NCBI GenBank assembly: GCA_900318145.1
Contig: ONJM01000003.1
Location: forward strand, 62,001 to 126,000
DNA from: an uncultured Eubacteriales bacterium
Lineage (GTDB): Bacteria > Bacillota > Clostridia > Christensenellales > Aristaeellaceae
Length of the DNA: 64,000 nt
Direction of reading: 5' to 3'
Part shown: positions 38,303 through 46,218 of the stretch, one piece after another
How the letters are laid out: each line of letters begins with the position of its first letter
Numbering within the stretch: position 1 is the first letter of the stretch
The notes under the pieces: generated by a model
What the model was told of the DNA's origin: nothing
Databases searched by the model: none
What the model saw: the letters and a program-made list of their open reading frames with translations, nothing else
Position numbers and translations under genes: made by a program

Positions 38303-38350
38303 TTCGGTACCGTACAATGAAATTATAATTCGGTACCGTAATAATGTCAA
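38303..38350 (-). promoter_or_regulatory. marR promoter with two operator copies
   Basis: On the reverse strand TTGACA (38350-38345), a 17-base spacer and TATAAT (38327-38322) form a perfect SigA promoter. The palindrome-containing 12-mer TTCGGTACCGTA occurs twice in forward orientation: at 38329-38340, inside the spacer, and at 38303-38314, around the expected transcription start. Their centres are 26 bases apart. Binding of MarR here would block polymerase. Confidence 0.85.
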
Positions 38351-38431
38351 GAAAAAACGCGTCCGGAAGGCAAAACTTGTTTTTTGCCGGAGAATCAAGT
38401 AAAATTTCGGCGGACAATGAAGGAGGAACGT

Positions 38432-39316
38432 ATGGAAATTCTTTCTTATTTTGACCTGCCGCAGCCGGAATACTGGCTGAAAAAGATCGGTGAGTCCGAC
38501 TGGAGGGCAGGGAAGTACCTGCACAGCTGCCTGGCGGACGGAACATTCCGGAGGCTGTACGGCGGGAAGGCACAGGTACTGCTGCTGGCGGACGGGGAAA
38601 ACCTGGTGTCTTTCTGCACATACGCGGAAAGGGACGAAATACCGGATACGGACCTGACGCCATGGCTTGGATTTGCCTATACATTCCCGGAATACCGCGG
38701 GCAGCGGATGCTGGGTCGGCTGGCCGGCAAAGCGAAGGAGCTGGCCCGGGAGGATGGATCTGAAGCCCTGTATATTTCCACCGGGGAAACCGGCCTGTAT
38801 GAGAAATACGGGGCGTCGTTCCAAACAGTAATGCAGAACGCGGACGGAGAAGATACCCGGATCTACAGGCTGGACACCTTCGGATTCGCGGGGTGGGAAG
38901 GCGCGCTGGCGCCGGCACGGACAGAAGAATACCCGGGAATCCGGACGCCCCGGGATCTGTACAGCGCGCTGTGGCACGTGTGGACCGCGGAAACCTGCGC
39001 GCCAAGGATGCGGCAGGACTGGAGCGAAGAAAACCGGACCCTGGGGCAATGTTCCGTTACGGCGTTCCTTGCCCAGGATATATTCGGAGGGAAGGTGTAC
39101 GGAATTCCGCTGAAGGACGGAGGATTCCACTGTTACAACGCTGCCGGGGAATGCGTTTTTGACCTGACAAGCGAACAGTTTCCGGGACAGGAACTGAAGT
39201 ATGAAGGAAATCCGGAGCAGAAGCGGGAGGAACACTTCCGGAAGGATGAGAAACGTGTTCGTTACGGGCTTCTGAAGGCTGCCCTGAAAAGCCGCTGCGC
39301 TGCCCGGCAAGGTTGA
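38432..39316 (+). CDS. GNAT acetyltransferase fused to a YunG-like domain
   Basis: The 294-residue protein has an N-terminal GNAT domain with the acetyl-CoA loop PEYRGQRMLGRLAGKAKELAR (about residues 85-105) and GLYEKYGASF. The C-terminal about 130 residues include TLGQCSVTAFLAQDIFGGKVY and a His/Tyr segment FHCYNAAGECVFDLTSEQF, which resemble stand-alone YunG-like proteins. The start was placed at the ATG after AAGGAGGAACGT. It is read away from marR, from which it is separated by the operator region. Substrate unknown. Confidence 0.8.
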   Translation: MEILSYFDLPQPEYWLKKIGESDWRAGKYLHSCLADGTFRRLYGGKAQVLLLADGENLVSFCTYAERDEIPDTDLTPWLGFAYTFPEYRGQRMLGRLAGKAKELAREDGSEALYISTGETGLYEKYGASFQTVMQNADGEDTRIYRLDTFGFAGWEGALAPARTEEYPGIRTPRDLYSALWHVWTAETCAPRMRQDWSEENRTLGQCSVTAFLAQDIFGGKVYGIPLKDGGFHCYNAAGECVFDLTSEQFPGQELKYEGNPEQKREEHFRKDEKRVRYGLLKAALKSRCAARQG

Positions 39317-39342
39317 CAATCCCGCGGGATGAAAAGTAAAAT
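39313..39342 (+). promoter_or_regulatory. SigA-type promoter for the O-acetylation cassette
   Basis: TTGACA (39313-39318) overlaps the stop codon of the preceding gene, and TAAAAT (39337-39342) follows after 18 bases. It lies 38 bases upstream of the SGNH hydrolase gene. Confidence 0.75.
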
Positions 39343-39379
39343 AGGCGGTGGCAGAAACCACTTGATTTGAGGCGATCGG

Positions 39380-40219
39380 ATGAAGTTGCGGACAGCGGTA
39401 TTGCTGTGGAGTTTACTGGTATGCATGGGTCTCGGACTGTGCGCGGGAGCCGGGGCGGAAGATCTTCCGGAAGAGCCCGCGGAGGAAACCGTCGCGCGGC
39501 TTCCGGATGATGTGCTGATGACCTATTATGACGGAACGATGTTTGTCGGGGATTCCCAGGTGCGGAAATTCCAGAACTATGTGAAGAAGACACAGAAGAA
39601 GGTCCCCGGGTACTTCGCGAACATCGACTTCCGGGCGGAAAACAGCTACAAGTTCCGGTTTGTTGCCTACCGGACAATCCCGTCCGGGGAGCTGAAATAC
39701 GCCCACCTGAAGATGAAAGGGAAAAAAGTCACGCTGTTTGACATCGTGAAGGAGCAGAAACCGAAGCGGGTCATGATCCTGGCGGGTATCAACGACGCGC
39801 TGACGACGGACTACAAAAACGAGAACGGCGTCGAGCGTGCGATGCGGTATGTACGGGGCGGGACGGAGCTGATCCGGGAGGCCTCGCCGGAGACGGAGAT
39901 TTTCTTTATCACCCAGATGCCGGTAACAAGCCGGTTCGTACAGGGAAGCAACCGCGCCCCGGCTGTGAAGGAACGATGGGACGAAATCAACAGCGCGATC
40001 CGCTCGGAGAGCGAAGCACTGGGTATCAGGCTGATGGACCTGACGTCCGGACTTACGGATGAGAAGGGTTTCCTGCCGGGAAAACTCTGCGAGGACGGGA
40101 AATGCCACCTGAACGACGCCGGGTACGCGGTCTTCGGGCAGAACCTGCTGGATTTTGCCCAGGCTGAATATGAGGCGGGGAGATGGACTCCCGAAGGAAC
40201 GGCTGAAACGGAAGAATGA
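39380..40219 (+). CDS. Secreted SGNH/GDSL-type hydrolase
   Basis: The 279-residue protein has a signal peptide (cut near GAGAED) and an SGNH fold: block I FVGDSQVR with the catalytic serine, block III LAGINDAL (Gly-x-Asn), block V KCHLNDAGYAVFGQ with the catalytic His. It resembles extracellular lipases/acyl-esterases found with polysaccharide acetylation genes. It is the first gene of a four-gene run with a DUF4358 lipoprotein, an MBOAT and a DHHW protein, so it probably adds, trims or transfers acetyl groups on an envelope glycan. Confidence 0.85.
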   Translation: MKLRTAVLLWSLLVCMGLGLCAGAGAEDLPEEPAEETVARLPDDVLMTYYDGTMFVGDSQVRKFQNYVKKTQKKVPGYFANIDFRAENSYKFRFVAYRTIPSGELKYAHLKMKGKKVTLFDIVKEQKPKRVMILAGINDALTTDYKNENGVERAMRYVRGGTELIREASPETEIFFITQMPVTSRFVQGSNRAPAVKERWDEINSAIRSESEALGIRLMDLTSGLTDEKGFLPGKLCEDGKCHLNDAGYAVFGQNLLDFAQAEYEAGRWTPEGTAETEE

Positions 40220-40236
40220 GACGGGAGATAAACACG

Positions 40237-40842
40237 ATGAAAAAGTGGAGTCTGATCCTGGCGCTGGCGCTGGCAGCGGCGCTTCTGACCGCCTGCGGAA
40301 ACGGCGGACCGGCCGCGACGGAAGCCCCGGCAGTGACCGGGGAATCCGCTCCGGCACCCGAGAACACGGCAGCGCCTGAGGTGACGCCGACCCCGGAACC
40401 CCCGGCGGAAACGGAAACGCCGGAGATCACGCCGGCGCCTGAAGCGGGACAGCCGGGAGAAACCTCCGGCAGCAGTCTGGAGGAAAAGGTGACCGCCGCG
40501 GTGCCTGCCGTGGCAGACCTGGCCTGGTTCTCCGCGGAGGAACTGGAGGATATGTCGGGCATTTCGCCGGAGGACTGTGAAGCGTTTCTTTTCGCTCAGG
40601 GAAACGGGATGGACGGCCGGGAGATCCTGGTGATCCGGGCAAAGGATAGAGACGCCGCGGACCGGGCGGAAGCGCAGATGAAGGAATACCTGGAGCAGCG
40701 ACGGGAGGAACACCGGGATTACGCGCCGGACGCCTATAAACTGCTCAGCGAAGCCAAAGTGCAGCGCAGGGGTCTGCTGCTTGTGATGGTTTCCGGAGAG
40801 AACGCCGCGGCGGAAAGCGCGGCGCTGCTGGCTGGAGAATAA
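40237..40842 (+). CDS. DUF4358 lipoprotein
   Basis: The 201-residue protein has a lipoprotein signal peptide with a lipobox LLTACG, a Thr/Pro/Glu-rich linker (about residues 25-85) and a DUF4358-type domain (about 90-195). The domain is recognised by LAWFSAEELEDMSGISPED and the regular helices DRDAADRAEAQMKEYLEQRREE. DUF4358 genes are often found beside MBOAT and DHHW genes in Clostridia. It starts 17 bases after the SGNH gene and ends 1 base before the MBOAT gene. Function is unknown, probably an accessory of O-acetylation outside the membrane. Confidence 0.85.
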   Translation: MKKWSLILALALAAALLTACGNGGPAATEAPAVTGESAPAPENTAAPEVTPTPEPPAETETPEITPAPEAGQPGETSGSSLEEKVTAAVPAVADLAWFSAEELEDMSGISPEDCEAFLFAQGNGMDGREILVIRAKDRDAADRAEAQMKEYLEQRREEHRDYAPDAYKLLSEAKVQRRGLLLVMVSGENAAAESAALLAGE

Positions 40843-40843
40843 A

Positions 40844-42196
40844 ATGATTTTTTCGTCCTTTACTTTTCTGCTCCTGTTCATGCCGTGCGTGCTCCTGCTG
40901 TACAGGGTCATGCCGCGCAGGGCGCGGATGCCGTTCCTTCTGGCGGCATCCCTGCTTTTTTATGGGTGGGGGAATCCGGCGTGGCTGCTGCTGATCCTCT
41001 TTTCCATGCTCCTGAACTGGGGCGGCGTGCTCGTGATGACCCGGGGCGGGAGGAAACCTTCCCGGGCGGCGCTGGCCGGGATGATCGTCCTGAATCTGCT
41101 GCCGCTGCTGTGGTTCAAGTACGCCGGGTTCCTGGCGGATACCTGGCGGCAGCTGACCGGAACCGGATTTGAGTTCAGCGGTCCCGGACTGCCGGCGGGG
41201 ATCTCCTTCTTCACTTTCCAGGCCATGAGCTATGTGATGGACGTGTACCGGGGCGAGGCGAAGCCCCAGAAAAGCTTTATCACTTTCAGCGTTTACCTGT
41301 CCCTGTTTCCCCAGCTGGTGGCGGGCCCTATCGTCCGCTACACGGATCTGGAAGCGCAGCTCATCGCTCACCCGAAACCTGAGTACCCGGAGATGCGGGA
41401 AGGCTTGCGCAGGTTCTGCACAGGCCTGGCAAAGAAGGTGCTTCTGGCGGATGCCATGGGCCGGCTGTGGGGCAGCATGAACGGCAATTTCGCGGAAGCG
41501 GGGACGCTGGGGGCCTGGACAGGCCTGCTGGCCTTCTCCTTCCAGATCTTCTTCGATTTCTCGGGGTATTCGGACATGGCTATCGGCCTTTGCCGGGGCA
41601 TGGGATTCCGGATCCCGGAGAACTTCGACCGGCCGTACCGGGCGCGGAGCCTGACGGAATTCTGGAGAAGATGGCACATGACGCTGACGGACTGGTTCAA
41701 GGCGTATGTGTATATCCCGCTGGGCGGGAGCCGGAAAGGCCGGGTGCGCCGGGACCTGAATGTGCTGGTGGTCTGGGCACTGACTGGCCTGTGGCACGGC
41801 GCGGGATGGAATTTCGTGCTGTGGGGGCTGTATTTCGCGGTGCTGCTGATCCTGGAGAAACGGTTCCTGCTGGGGAAACCCCGGTGGGAAAGGATTCCCG
41901 GATGGATCCGGCAGGCATTTACGTTCTTTGCGGTGCTGCTGGGCTGGGGGCTGTTCTCCGGGTTCGGGACCGAGCTGTGGAAAGCCCTGCTGGGAGGATA
42001 CGGCGCCGCGTCGCCGGCGGCGCTGCTGAAGTGTGCCGCCTACGCGCCGATGCTGCTTGTGTGCGCGGGGATCAGCTTCCTGCCGGCACCGAAAAAGGAG
42101 CCGTGGGCACGGTTCGCCGCGCCGGTGCTGATGGTCCTGTGTTTCGCCGCGCTGGCGGCCCAGGGTTACGCGCCTTTTGTATATTTCCAGTTCTGA
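40844..42196 (+). CDS. MBOAT O-acyltransferase (AlgI type)
   Basis: MBOAT proteins carry acetyl groups across the membrane for polysaccharide O-acetylation, as AlgI does for alginate. The 450-residue protein has about ten membrane helices and both conserved histidine motifs, FWRRWHMTLTDWF and GLWHGAGWNFVLWG, with the intervening PLGGSRKG loop. It starts immediately after the DUF4358 gene and is followed by the DHHW gene. Confidence 0.93.
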   Translation: MIFSSFTFLLLFMPCVLLLYRVMPRRARMPFLLAASLLFYGWGNPAWLLLILFSMLLNWGGVLVMTRGGRKPSRAALAGMIVLNLLPLLWFKYAGFLADTWRQLTGTGFEFSGPGLPAGISFFTFQAMSYVMDVYRGEAKPQKSFITFSVYLSLFPQLVAGPIVRYTDLEAQLIAHPKPEYPEMREGLRRFCTGLAKKVLLADAMGRLWGSMNGNFAEAGTLGAWTGLLAFSFQIFFDFSGYSDMAIGLCRGMGFRIPENFDRPYRARSLTEFWRRWHMTLTDWFKAYVYIPLGGSRKGRVRRDLNVLVVWALTGLWHGAGWNFVLWGLYFAVLLILEKRFLLGKPRWERIPGWIRQAFTFFAVLLGWGLFSGFGTELWKALLGGYGAASPAALLKCAAYAPMLLVCAGISFLPAPKKEPWARFAAPVLMVLCFAALAAQGYAPFVYFQF

Positions 42197-42211
42197 CGGG
42201 GGAGGAACGGC

Positions 42212-43318
42212 ATGAAAACGGGAAAGAGCATTCCGGACCGGATCGCCGTGATCGGCGGCCTGTGCCTGCTGCTGGGCATGGGCATGTTCGCGCTGCTCTG
42301 GCCGCAGAAGGACTTTTCTGACGCAGAACGGCGCTACCTGGCGTCAGCGCCGCAGGCGCCCTCCCTCACGGAATGGAAGACGGATCAGGAGACGGAAAGC
42401 TACCTGGCGGACCGGATTCCCCTGCGGAACATTTGGGTGGGGATTGACAGCTGCGCACAGGTTGTCACGGGACGGCGGACAACGCTGGGATCCTGGCCGG
42501 CGGCCGGAGCGATCCTGGAGCTTCCGGTGAAAAGCAGCGGGGAAAAGGCTGCCCGGCGGCTGCGGCAGTTTGCCGCGCTCGCGGAAAAAGCCGGAGCGGA
42601 GTGGCAGGTAATCGTGCCGCGGAGCCACGGATATCTGCTGCGGGAGAAAATGAACGGCCTGCTGCGGACGCAGTATGAGCAGGAAACGGAAATCTATAAA
42701 GTACTGGAAGAAGATCCGCACTTTGCGGACGTTCTGCCGGACGGTACGGCGGCGGAGGAAGTATATTACCGGACAGACCATCACTGGACGCTGCAGGGCG
42801 CCTGGCTGGCCTACGCGGCCGTCTGCCGCGCGGACGGGCTGCCGGTCTTTGAGCTGGACGAGTTCGAACGGACGTCATATCCCGGTTTTTGCGGAACGAC
42901 CCGCAGCCGCAGCGGACTGCCGGTTTTTTCAGGCGATACCATCGAATGCGCGGAACCGAAAGCAGGCGTGACCATGAACGCGGACGGAGCGGTGTATGAC
43001 CGCCTGATTTTTCCGGAACGGGCGGAGACATATGACGGATACGCGGTGTATCTGGACGGGAATCACGGAATGACGGAAATTCTGAATCCGGACGCGCCGG
43101 GGGGAACGCTGCTCGTATACAAGGATTCCTTTGCCAACTGCCTGCTGCCGCTGCTGGCCGCGGATTACCGCCGGATTGCCGCGGTGGACGCCAGATATTA
43201 CGCGGGAACATTCTCGCAGGCCCTGGAAGCAGTCGGGACAGTGGACAGGGTGCTGTTTGTGTATTCCGCGGACAGCCTGGTGAACGATACTTCGGTTGCC
43301 GGCAAGGCCGCGCGGTAA
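42212..43318 (+). CDS. DHHW/AlgX-like acetyltransferase protein
   Basis: The 368-residue protein has an N-terminal membrane anchor (about residues 10-32) and an SGNH-like extracellular domain with the motif RTDHHWTLQGAWLAY (Asp-His-His-Trp), the catalytic box of AlgJ/AlgX and DHHW proteins. LVYKDSFANCLLPLL carries the catalytic serine. It accepts acetyl from the MBOAT partner and transfers it to the glycan. It is the last gene of the cassette and precedes a terminator. Confidence 0.9.
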   Translation: MKTGKSIPDRIAVIGGLCLLLGMGMFALLWPQKDFSDAERRYLASAPQAPSLTEWKTDQETESYLADRIPLRNIWVGIDSCAQVVTGRRTTLGSWPAAGAILELPVKSSGEKAARRLRQFAALAEKAGAEWQVIVPRSHGYLLREKMNGLLRTQYEQETEIYKVLEEDPHFADVLPDGTAAEEVYYRTDHHWTLQGAWLAYAAVCRADGLPVFELDEFERTSYPGFCGTTRSRSGLPVFSGDTIECAEPKAGVTMNADGAVYDRLIFPERAETYDGYAVYLDGNHGMTEILNPDAPGGTLLVYKDSFANCLLPLLAADYRRIAAVDARYYAGTFSQALEAVGTVDRVLFVYSADSLVNDTSVAGKAAR

Positions 43319-43340
43319 AGCTTCCGGATGAGCGAAAAAG

Positions 43341-43371
43341 AAAAGCCTGCTTTGAACAGCAGACTTTTTTT
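43341..43371 (+). terminator. Terminator of the O-acetylation cassette
   Basis: AAAAGCCTGCT (43341-43351) pairs, with one mismatch, with AGCAGACTTTT (43358-43368) and runs into T residues to 43371. Confidence 0.7.
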
Positions 43372-43382
43372 GTGAGTGGAAA

Positions 43383-44459
43383 TCAGAAGAGCCGCGGCAG
43401 GAAGGAACGGATACAGCGGCGCCAGACGGTCCAGTCGTGGCCGCCGGGGAAGGTTTCCCGGATAATGTTCAGGCCGCGTCCTTCCAGCCATTCATCGTCC
43501 TTTTCAAACGCGTTGAAATACTGGTCTTCGGTGCCCATGGCGCGGTAGAAGACCCTGAAAGCCCGGTTGAATTCCTCAGGCTTTTCAGCAAGAGCCATAT
43601 GCGCCTGCGCGTCATCAGTGGGCCAGGGCGCGCGCATGAAGCCGCTGAAGAGACCGGCGTAGCCGAAGAGATCCGGATGGGTCAGAGTGGTAATGCTGGT
43701 CTGGAAGCTTCCCATGGAAAGGCCGGCCATCGCCCGGTTCCACTTGTCCTTCAGCACATTGTAGCGGGACTCGATAAAGGGAATCAGGTCTTCCACAACG
43801 ATGCGGGGGAAGAGCATCCGGTCCGAGGGATCGCCGGTTTTCCGGGTCATGCCGTTGCCCATGACGATGATCATTTCCTTCATTCCGCCTTCCGCCAGAA
43901 GACGGTCGGCGATCCGGCCGGCGTGACCCTGGTAAATCCAGCCTGTTTCATTTTCGCCGTAGCCATGCTGCAGATAGAGTACAGGATATGCTTTTGCGGG
44001 ATCCCAGGCCGGCGGGGTGTAGACCAGGCAGATTTCATGCTTTCCGGTGACGGAGGAAAGGAAGTAGTGCCGGGTCACGGCGCCGTGCGGAACGCCTTCC
44101 AGATCGTCCCATCCGGCCATATCCGGCACCGGAACATCCACAAAGTTCATGGGACGGCAGCAGCCGTAGCCGATCGGCAGATAGGGACAGAGAACGTCCG
44201 CCCCGTCGATTTTCAGGAAAAAATAAAGGAAACCGGTGCCCATATCAAAGGTGCCCTCCCAGGCGCCGCCTTCCGCGGGAGCAAGGGGGAAGATCGTTCC
44301 GAAACGGTCCACTGCCACTTCCTTCGCGTCCTTCGCGATGATGCGGAAATGTACTTTCCCGTCCGGCAGGGCTTCGGCAAACTGCTCCCCGTCCCGGTTC
44401 GGCTCCCCGGCGTAAGGATCAAAGGATACGGATACATCCAGCGGCCATTGCTGCTTCAT
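43383..44459 (-). CDS. Alpha/beta-hydrolase esterase (XynZ/feruloyl-esterase type) with N-terminal CBM48-like domain
   Basis: The 358-residue protein has an N-terminal E-set/CBM48-like domain (about residues 15-105, KVHFRIIAKDAKEVAV, FLYFFLKIDGADVLCP). An esterase-D-like alpha/beta hydrolase domain follows, with the nucleophile elbow AGLSMGSFQT and a C-terminal GGHDWTVWR holding the catalytic His. This arrangement is known for rumen feruloyl/acetyl xylan esterases. No signal peptide is seen, so it would be cytosolic. The start is the ATG after GGGAGGGG; an inverted repeat 30 bases upstream could be its operator. Confidence 0.88.
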   Translation of the reverse strand: MKQQWPLDVSVSFDPYAGEPNRDGEQFAEALPDGKVHFRIIAKDAKEVAVDRFGTIFPLAPAEGGAWEGTFDMGTGFLYFFLKIDGADVLCPYLPIGYGCCRPMNFVDVPVPDMAGWDDLEGVPHGAVTRHYFLSSVTGKHEICLVYTPPAWDPAKAYPVLYLQHGYGENETGWIYQGHAGRIADRLLAEGGMKEMIIVMGNGMTRKTGDPSDRMLFPRIVVEDLIPFIESRYNVLKDKWNRAMAGLSMGSFQTSITTLTHPDLFGYAGLFSGFMRAPWPTDDAQAHMALAEKPEEFNRAFRVFYRAMGTEDQYFNAFEKDDEWLEGRGLNIIRETFPGGHDWTVWRRCIRSFLPRLF

Positions 44460-44489
44460 GATAAAACCCCTCCCATTCGCAGTATGTGA

Positions 44490-44512
44490 TTGTACGCACA
44501 TTGTCCGTACAA
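44490..44512 (-). promoter_or_regulatory. Inverted repeat upstream of the esterase
   Basis: TTGTACG (44490-44496) and CGTACAA (44506-44512) are perfect 7-bp arms 9 bases apart, centred 42 bases upstream of the esterase start. It may be a repressor operator; the cognate regulator is unknown. Confidence 0.45.
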
Positions 44513-44554
44513 ATTGTAGGAGATCCGGCGGGAAAAGTCAAGAGCGGCAAAGAC

Positions 44555-44586
44555 AAAAAGCGGCCCGTGACTGCTGTCACGGGCCG
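44555..44586 (-). terminator. Terminator after the cystatin-like gene
   Basis: An 11-bp stem (CGGCCCGTGAC with GTCACGGGCCG, 44561-44571 and 44576-44586), loop of 4, is followed on the reverse strand by C and five T residues (44559-44555). Confidence 0.85.
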
Positions 44587-44602
44587 GATTTGAAACGGTG
44601 AA

Positions 44603-45028
44603 TTATTCCGCGGTTTCCGCGCCGGCGCCATAGTCATACAGGGCGCCGAAATCGAAATCGACGATGTTGTTGACTTTGGCGCTGCCTTCCGGATCCCTGT
44701 AGATGTAAACGATTTTCCAGGAGGGCGCCGCGCCGGGAGCGACTACGGTACCCTGGCACAGGAAAGCGTAATTCGCGCCTGCCACAACCTGGGTGCCCAG
44801 GAGTACCACCGGGACGTAATTCACACCCAGCAAGCCTTCCATTGCCTTGTCAAAGACAGCTTTTGCCTCGTCCGTGATCCCGGGTGTTTCCGGAACGGCC
44901 CAGCCGCCGGTCATCATACCGCCGACCTGCGCTCCTTCTGGATTCTGATTTTCCGTGTTTTCCGCCAGCGCCGCGCAGGCAGTGAACAGCAGGCATACCG
45001 CCAGCAGGATTCCAAACAGTTTCTTCAT
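44603..45028 (-). CDS. Secreted cystatin-like protein
   Basis: The 141-residue protein has a signal peptide (about residues 1-22). The mature part has a Gly-Gly pair (41-42), a helical stretch TPGITDEAKAVFDKAMEGLL, then TQVVAGANYAFLCQG with the canonical cystatin reactive loop QVVAG (residues 80-84), followed by beta strands ending KIVYIYRDPEG. The order (N-terminal Gly, long helix, QxVxG hairpin, strand) matches stefin-type cysteine-protease inhibitors. The second cystatin hairpin is not clearly recognisable. It is read from the same strand as the next upstream secreted protein gene. Confidence 0.75.
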   Translation of the reverse strand: MKKLFGILLAVCLLFTACAALAENTENQNPEGAQVGGMMTGGWAVPETPGITDEAKAVFDKAMEGLLGVNYVPVVLLGTQVVAGANYAFLCQGTVVAPGAAPSWKIVYIYRDPEGSAKVNNIVDFDFGALYDYGAGAETAE

Positions 45029-45151
45029 AATAATCCTTCCTTTCTTTACCCATCGCTTATATTTGATTTCAGCGGTTTTCCGTTTTTCCGCGGGGGCGTT
45101 TTTCCGCTCCCGCAATCATTGATACGGAGCGAAAGACAGGATGGCAGTTTG

Positions 45152-45949
45152 TCAGCCGTTGGTGATCATAAAGGCTAGGCCGTCACCGGCGTTTTCCAGA
45201 TTATCGGTCCAGATCAGGCTGCCTTCCTCATTCCAGGAGAAGACGGCCGGATATTTTCCTTCTTCTTCGATGACAGCGTCGTAAACGCTGTCGATGGCTT
45301 CCGCGCCTGCTTCCTGGATCTCCTTGCAGGCGGTAAACGCTTCAAGCGTATTATTTTCGGGATTGTAACCGCAGGAGTAGAGCCAGGTGATGTCGGAGGC
45401 CTCGCCGCTCTGCTCGATCACCAGTTTGTAGCCGGAAAAGACGCCGTCTTCAACAACTTCCACATCCCAGTTAACGATCAGCAGATAATTATCACAGACA
45501 AAGGTTCCCTCAAACCAGCCGGTTTTCTCGAATTCCATACCGGCGCCGGCGTCTTCGGCTTCATCCTTCCAGATCAGCTTTCCTTTTTCATTCAGGGAGA
45601 AGGAAGCTTTCGCGTCGGCGGACAGGACGGTGCGGTCAATTTCGACACCGTTTTCATCACGGGTGACGGCTATTTTCTGGCTTTCAACGGAACTGTCGGA
45701 AACCAGGGCGTCCTGCTCTGCGCTGTAAACGCAGAAATAATGCCAGATGCGGGTATCCCCCTCGAGAGAGACTTCCACATCCCAGTACCCGTCCATGCAG
45801 TTGATTTCCACAGTATCAAACCCGTTCCGCCAGATGCTGTCGAACCGGTCACGGACTGGGTCGTTTATTCTGTCCGTGTTTTCCGCCGAAACGGAAGCAC
45901 ACAGCAGCACCATGCTCAGCACCAGAAGCGCGGCTATTTTTTTCTTCAT
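45152..45949 (-). CDS. Secreted protein with internal duplication
   Basis: The 265-residue protein has a signal peptide (cut near ASVSAE, residue 22). No known family is recognised. It is built from two related halves about 120 residues apart: SFSLNEKGKLIWKDEAEDAG (residues 116-135) and VFSWNEEGSLIWTDNLENAG (236-255) align closely, each preceded by an acidic beta-rich segment. It starts 8 bases after AGGAGGT and has its own promoter flanked by palindromes; the cystatin-like gene follows 123 bases later on the same strand. Confidence 0.75.
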   Translation of the reverse strand: MKKKIAALLVLSMVLLCASVSAENTDRINDPVRDRFDSIWRNGFDTVEINCMDGYWDVEVSLEGDTRIWHYFCVYSAEQDALVSDSSVESQKIAVTRDENGVEIDRTVLSADAKASFSLNEKGKLIWKDEAEDAGAGMEFEKTGWFEGTFVCDNYLLIVNWDVEVVEDGVFSGYKLVIEQSGEASDITWLYSCGYNPENNTLEAFTACKEIQEAGAEAIDSVYDAVIEEEGKYPAVFSWNEEGSLIWTDNLENAGDGLAFMITNG

Positions 45950-46024
45950 AAAAGTATACCTCCTCAAATAGTCCTGAATACGCCGTTTCACCGGGATAAC
46001 GCTGCGCGGCGTTTTTCTTCATAC

Positions 46025-46076
46025 ATATAACGTTATATAACGGAAAAAAAATCCTGTCAACAAATTGTAACAATTT
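46025..46076 (-). promoter_or_regulatory. Promoter flanked by two palindromes
   Basis: On the reverse strand TTGACA (46060-46055) and TATAAC (46037-46032) are 17 bases apart. A perfect palindrome ATATAACGTTATAT (46025-46038) covers the -10 and start region, and an interrupted palindrome AAATTGT-A-ACAATTT (46062-46076) lies directly upstream of the -35. It serves the duplicated secreted-protein gene. Confidence 0.7.
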
Positions 46077-46106
46077 TGAGCAGGGAATGTCACAAAACGG
46101 GGAACC

Positions 46107-46135
46107 TTGACGGCCAGTCTCCCCCACGATAGAAT
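46107..46135 (+). promoter_or_regulatory. SigA-type promoter for larC
   Basis: TTGACG (46107-46112) and TAGAAT (46130-46135) lie 17 bases apart, 83 bases before the larC start. Confidence 0.7.
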
Positions 46136-46218
46136 AAGCTATAATTTCAGCAAAAAAGAACTGTAGCGAAACCTGAACCGGAGAAACCGGGAAATAAGAT
46201 TTCAGGAGGAACACAGAG

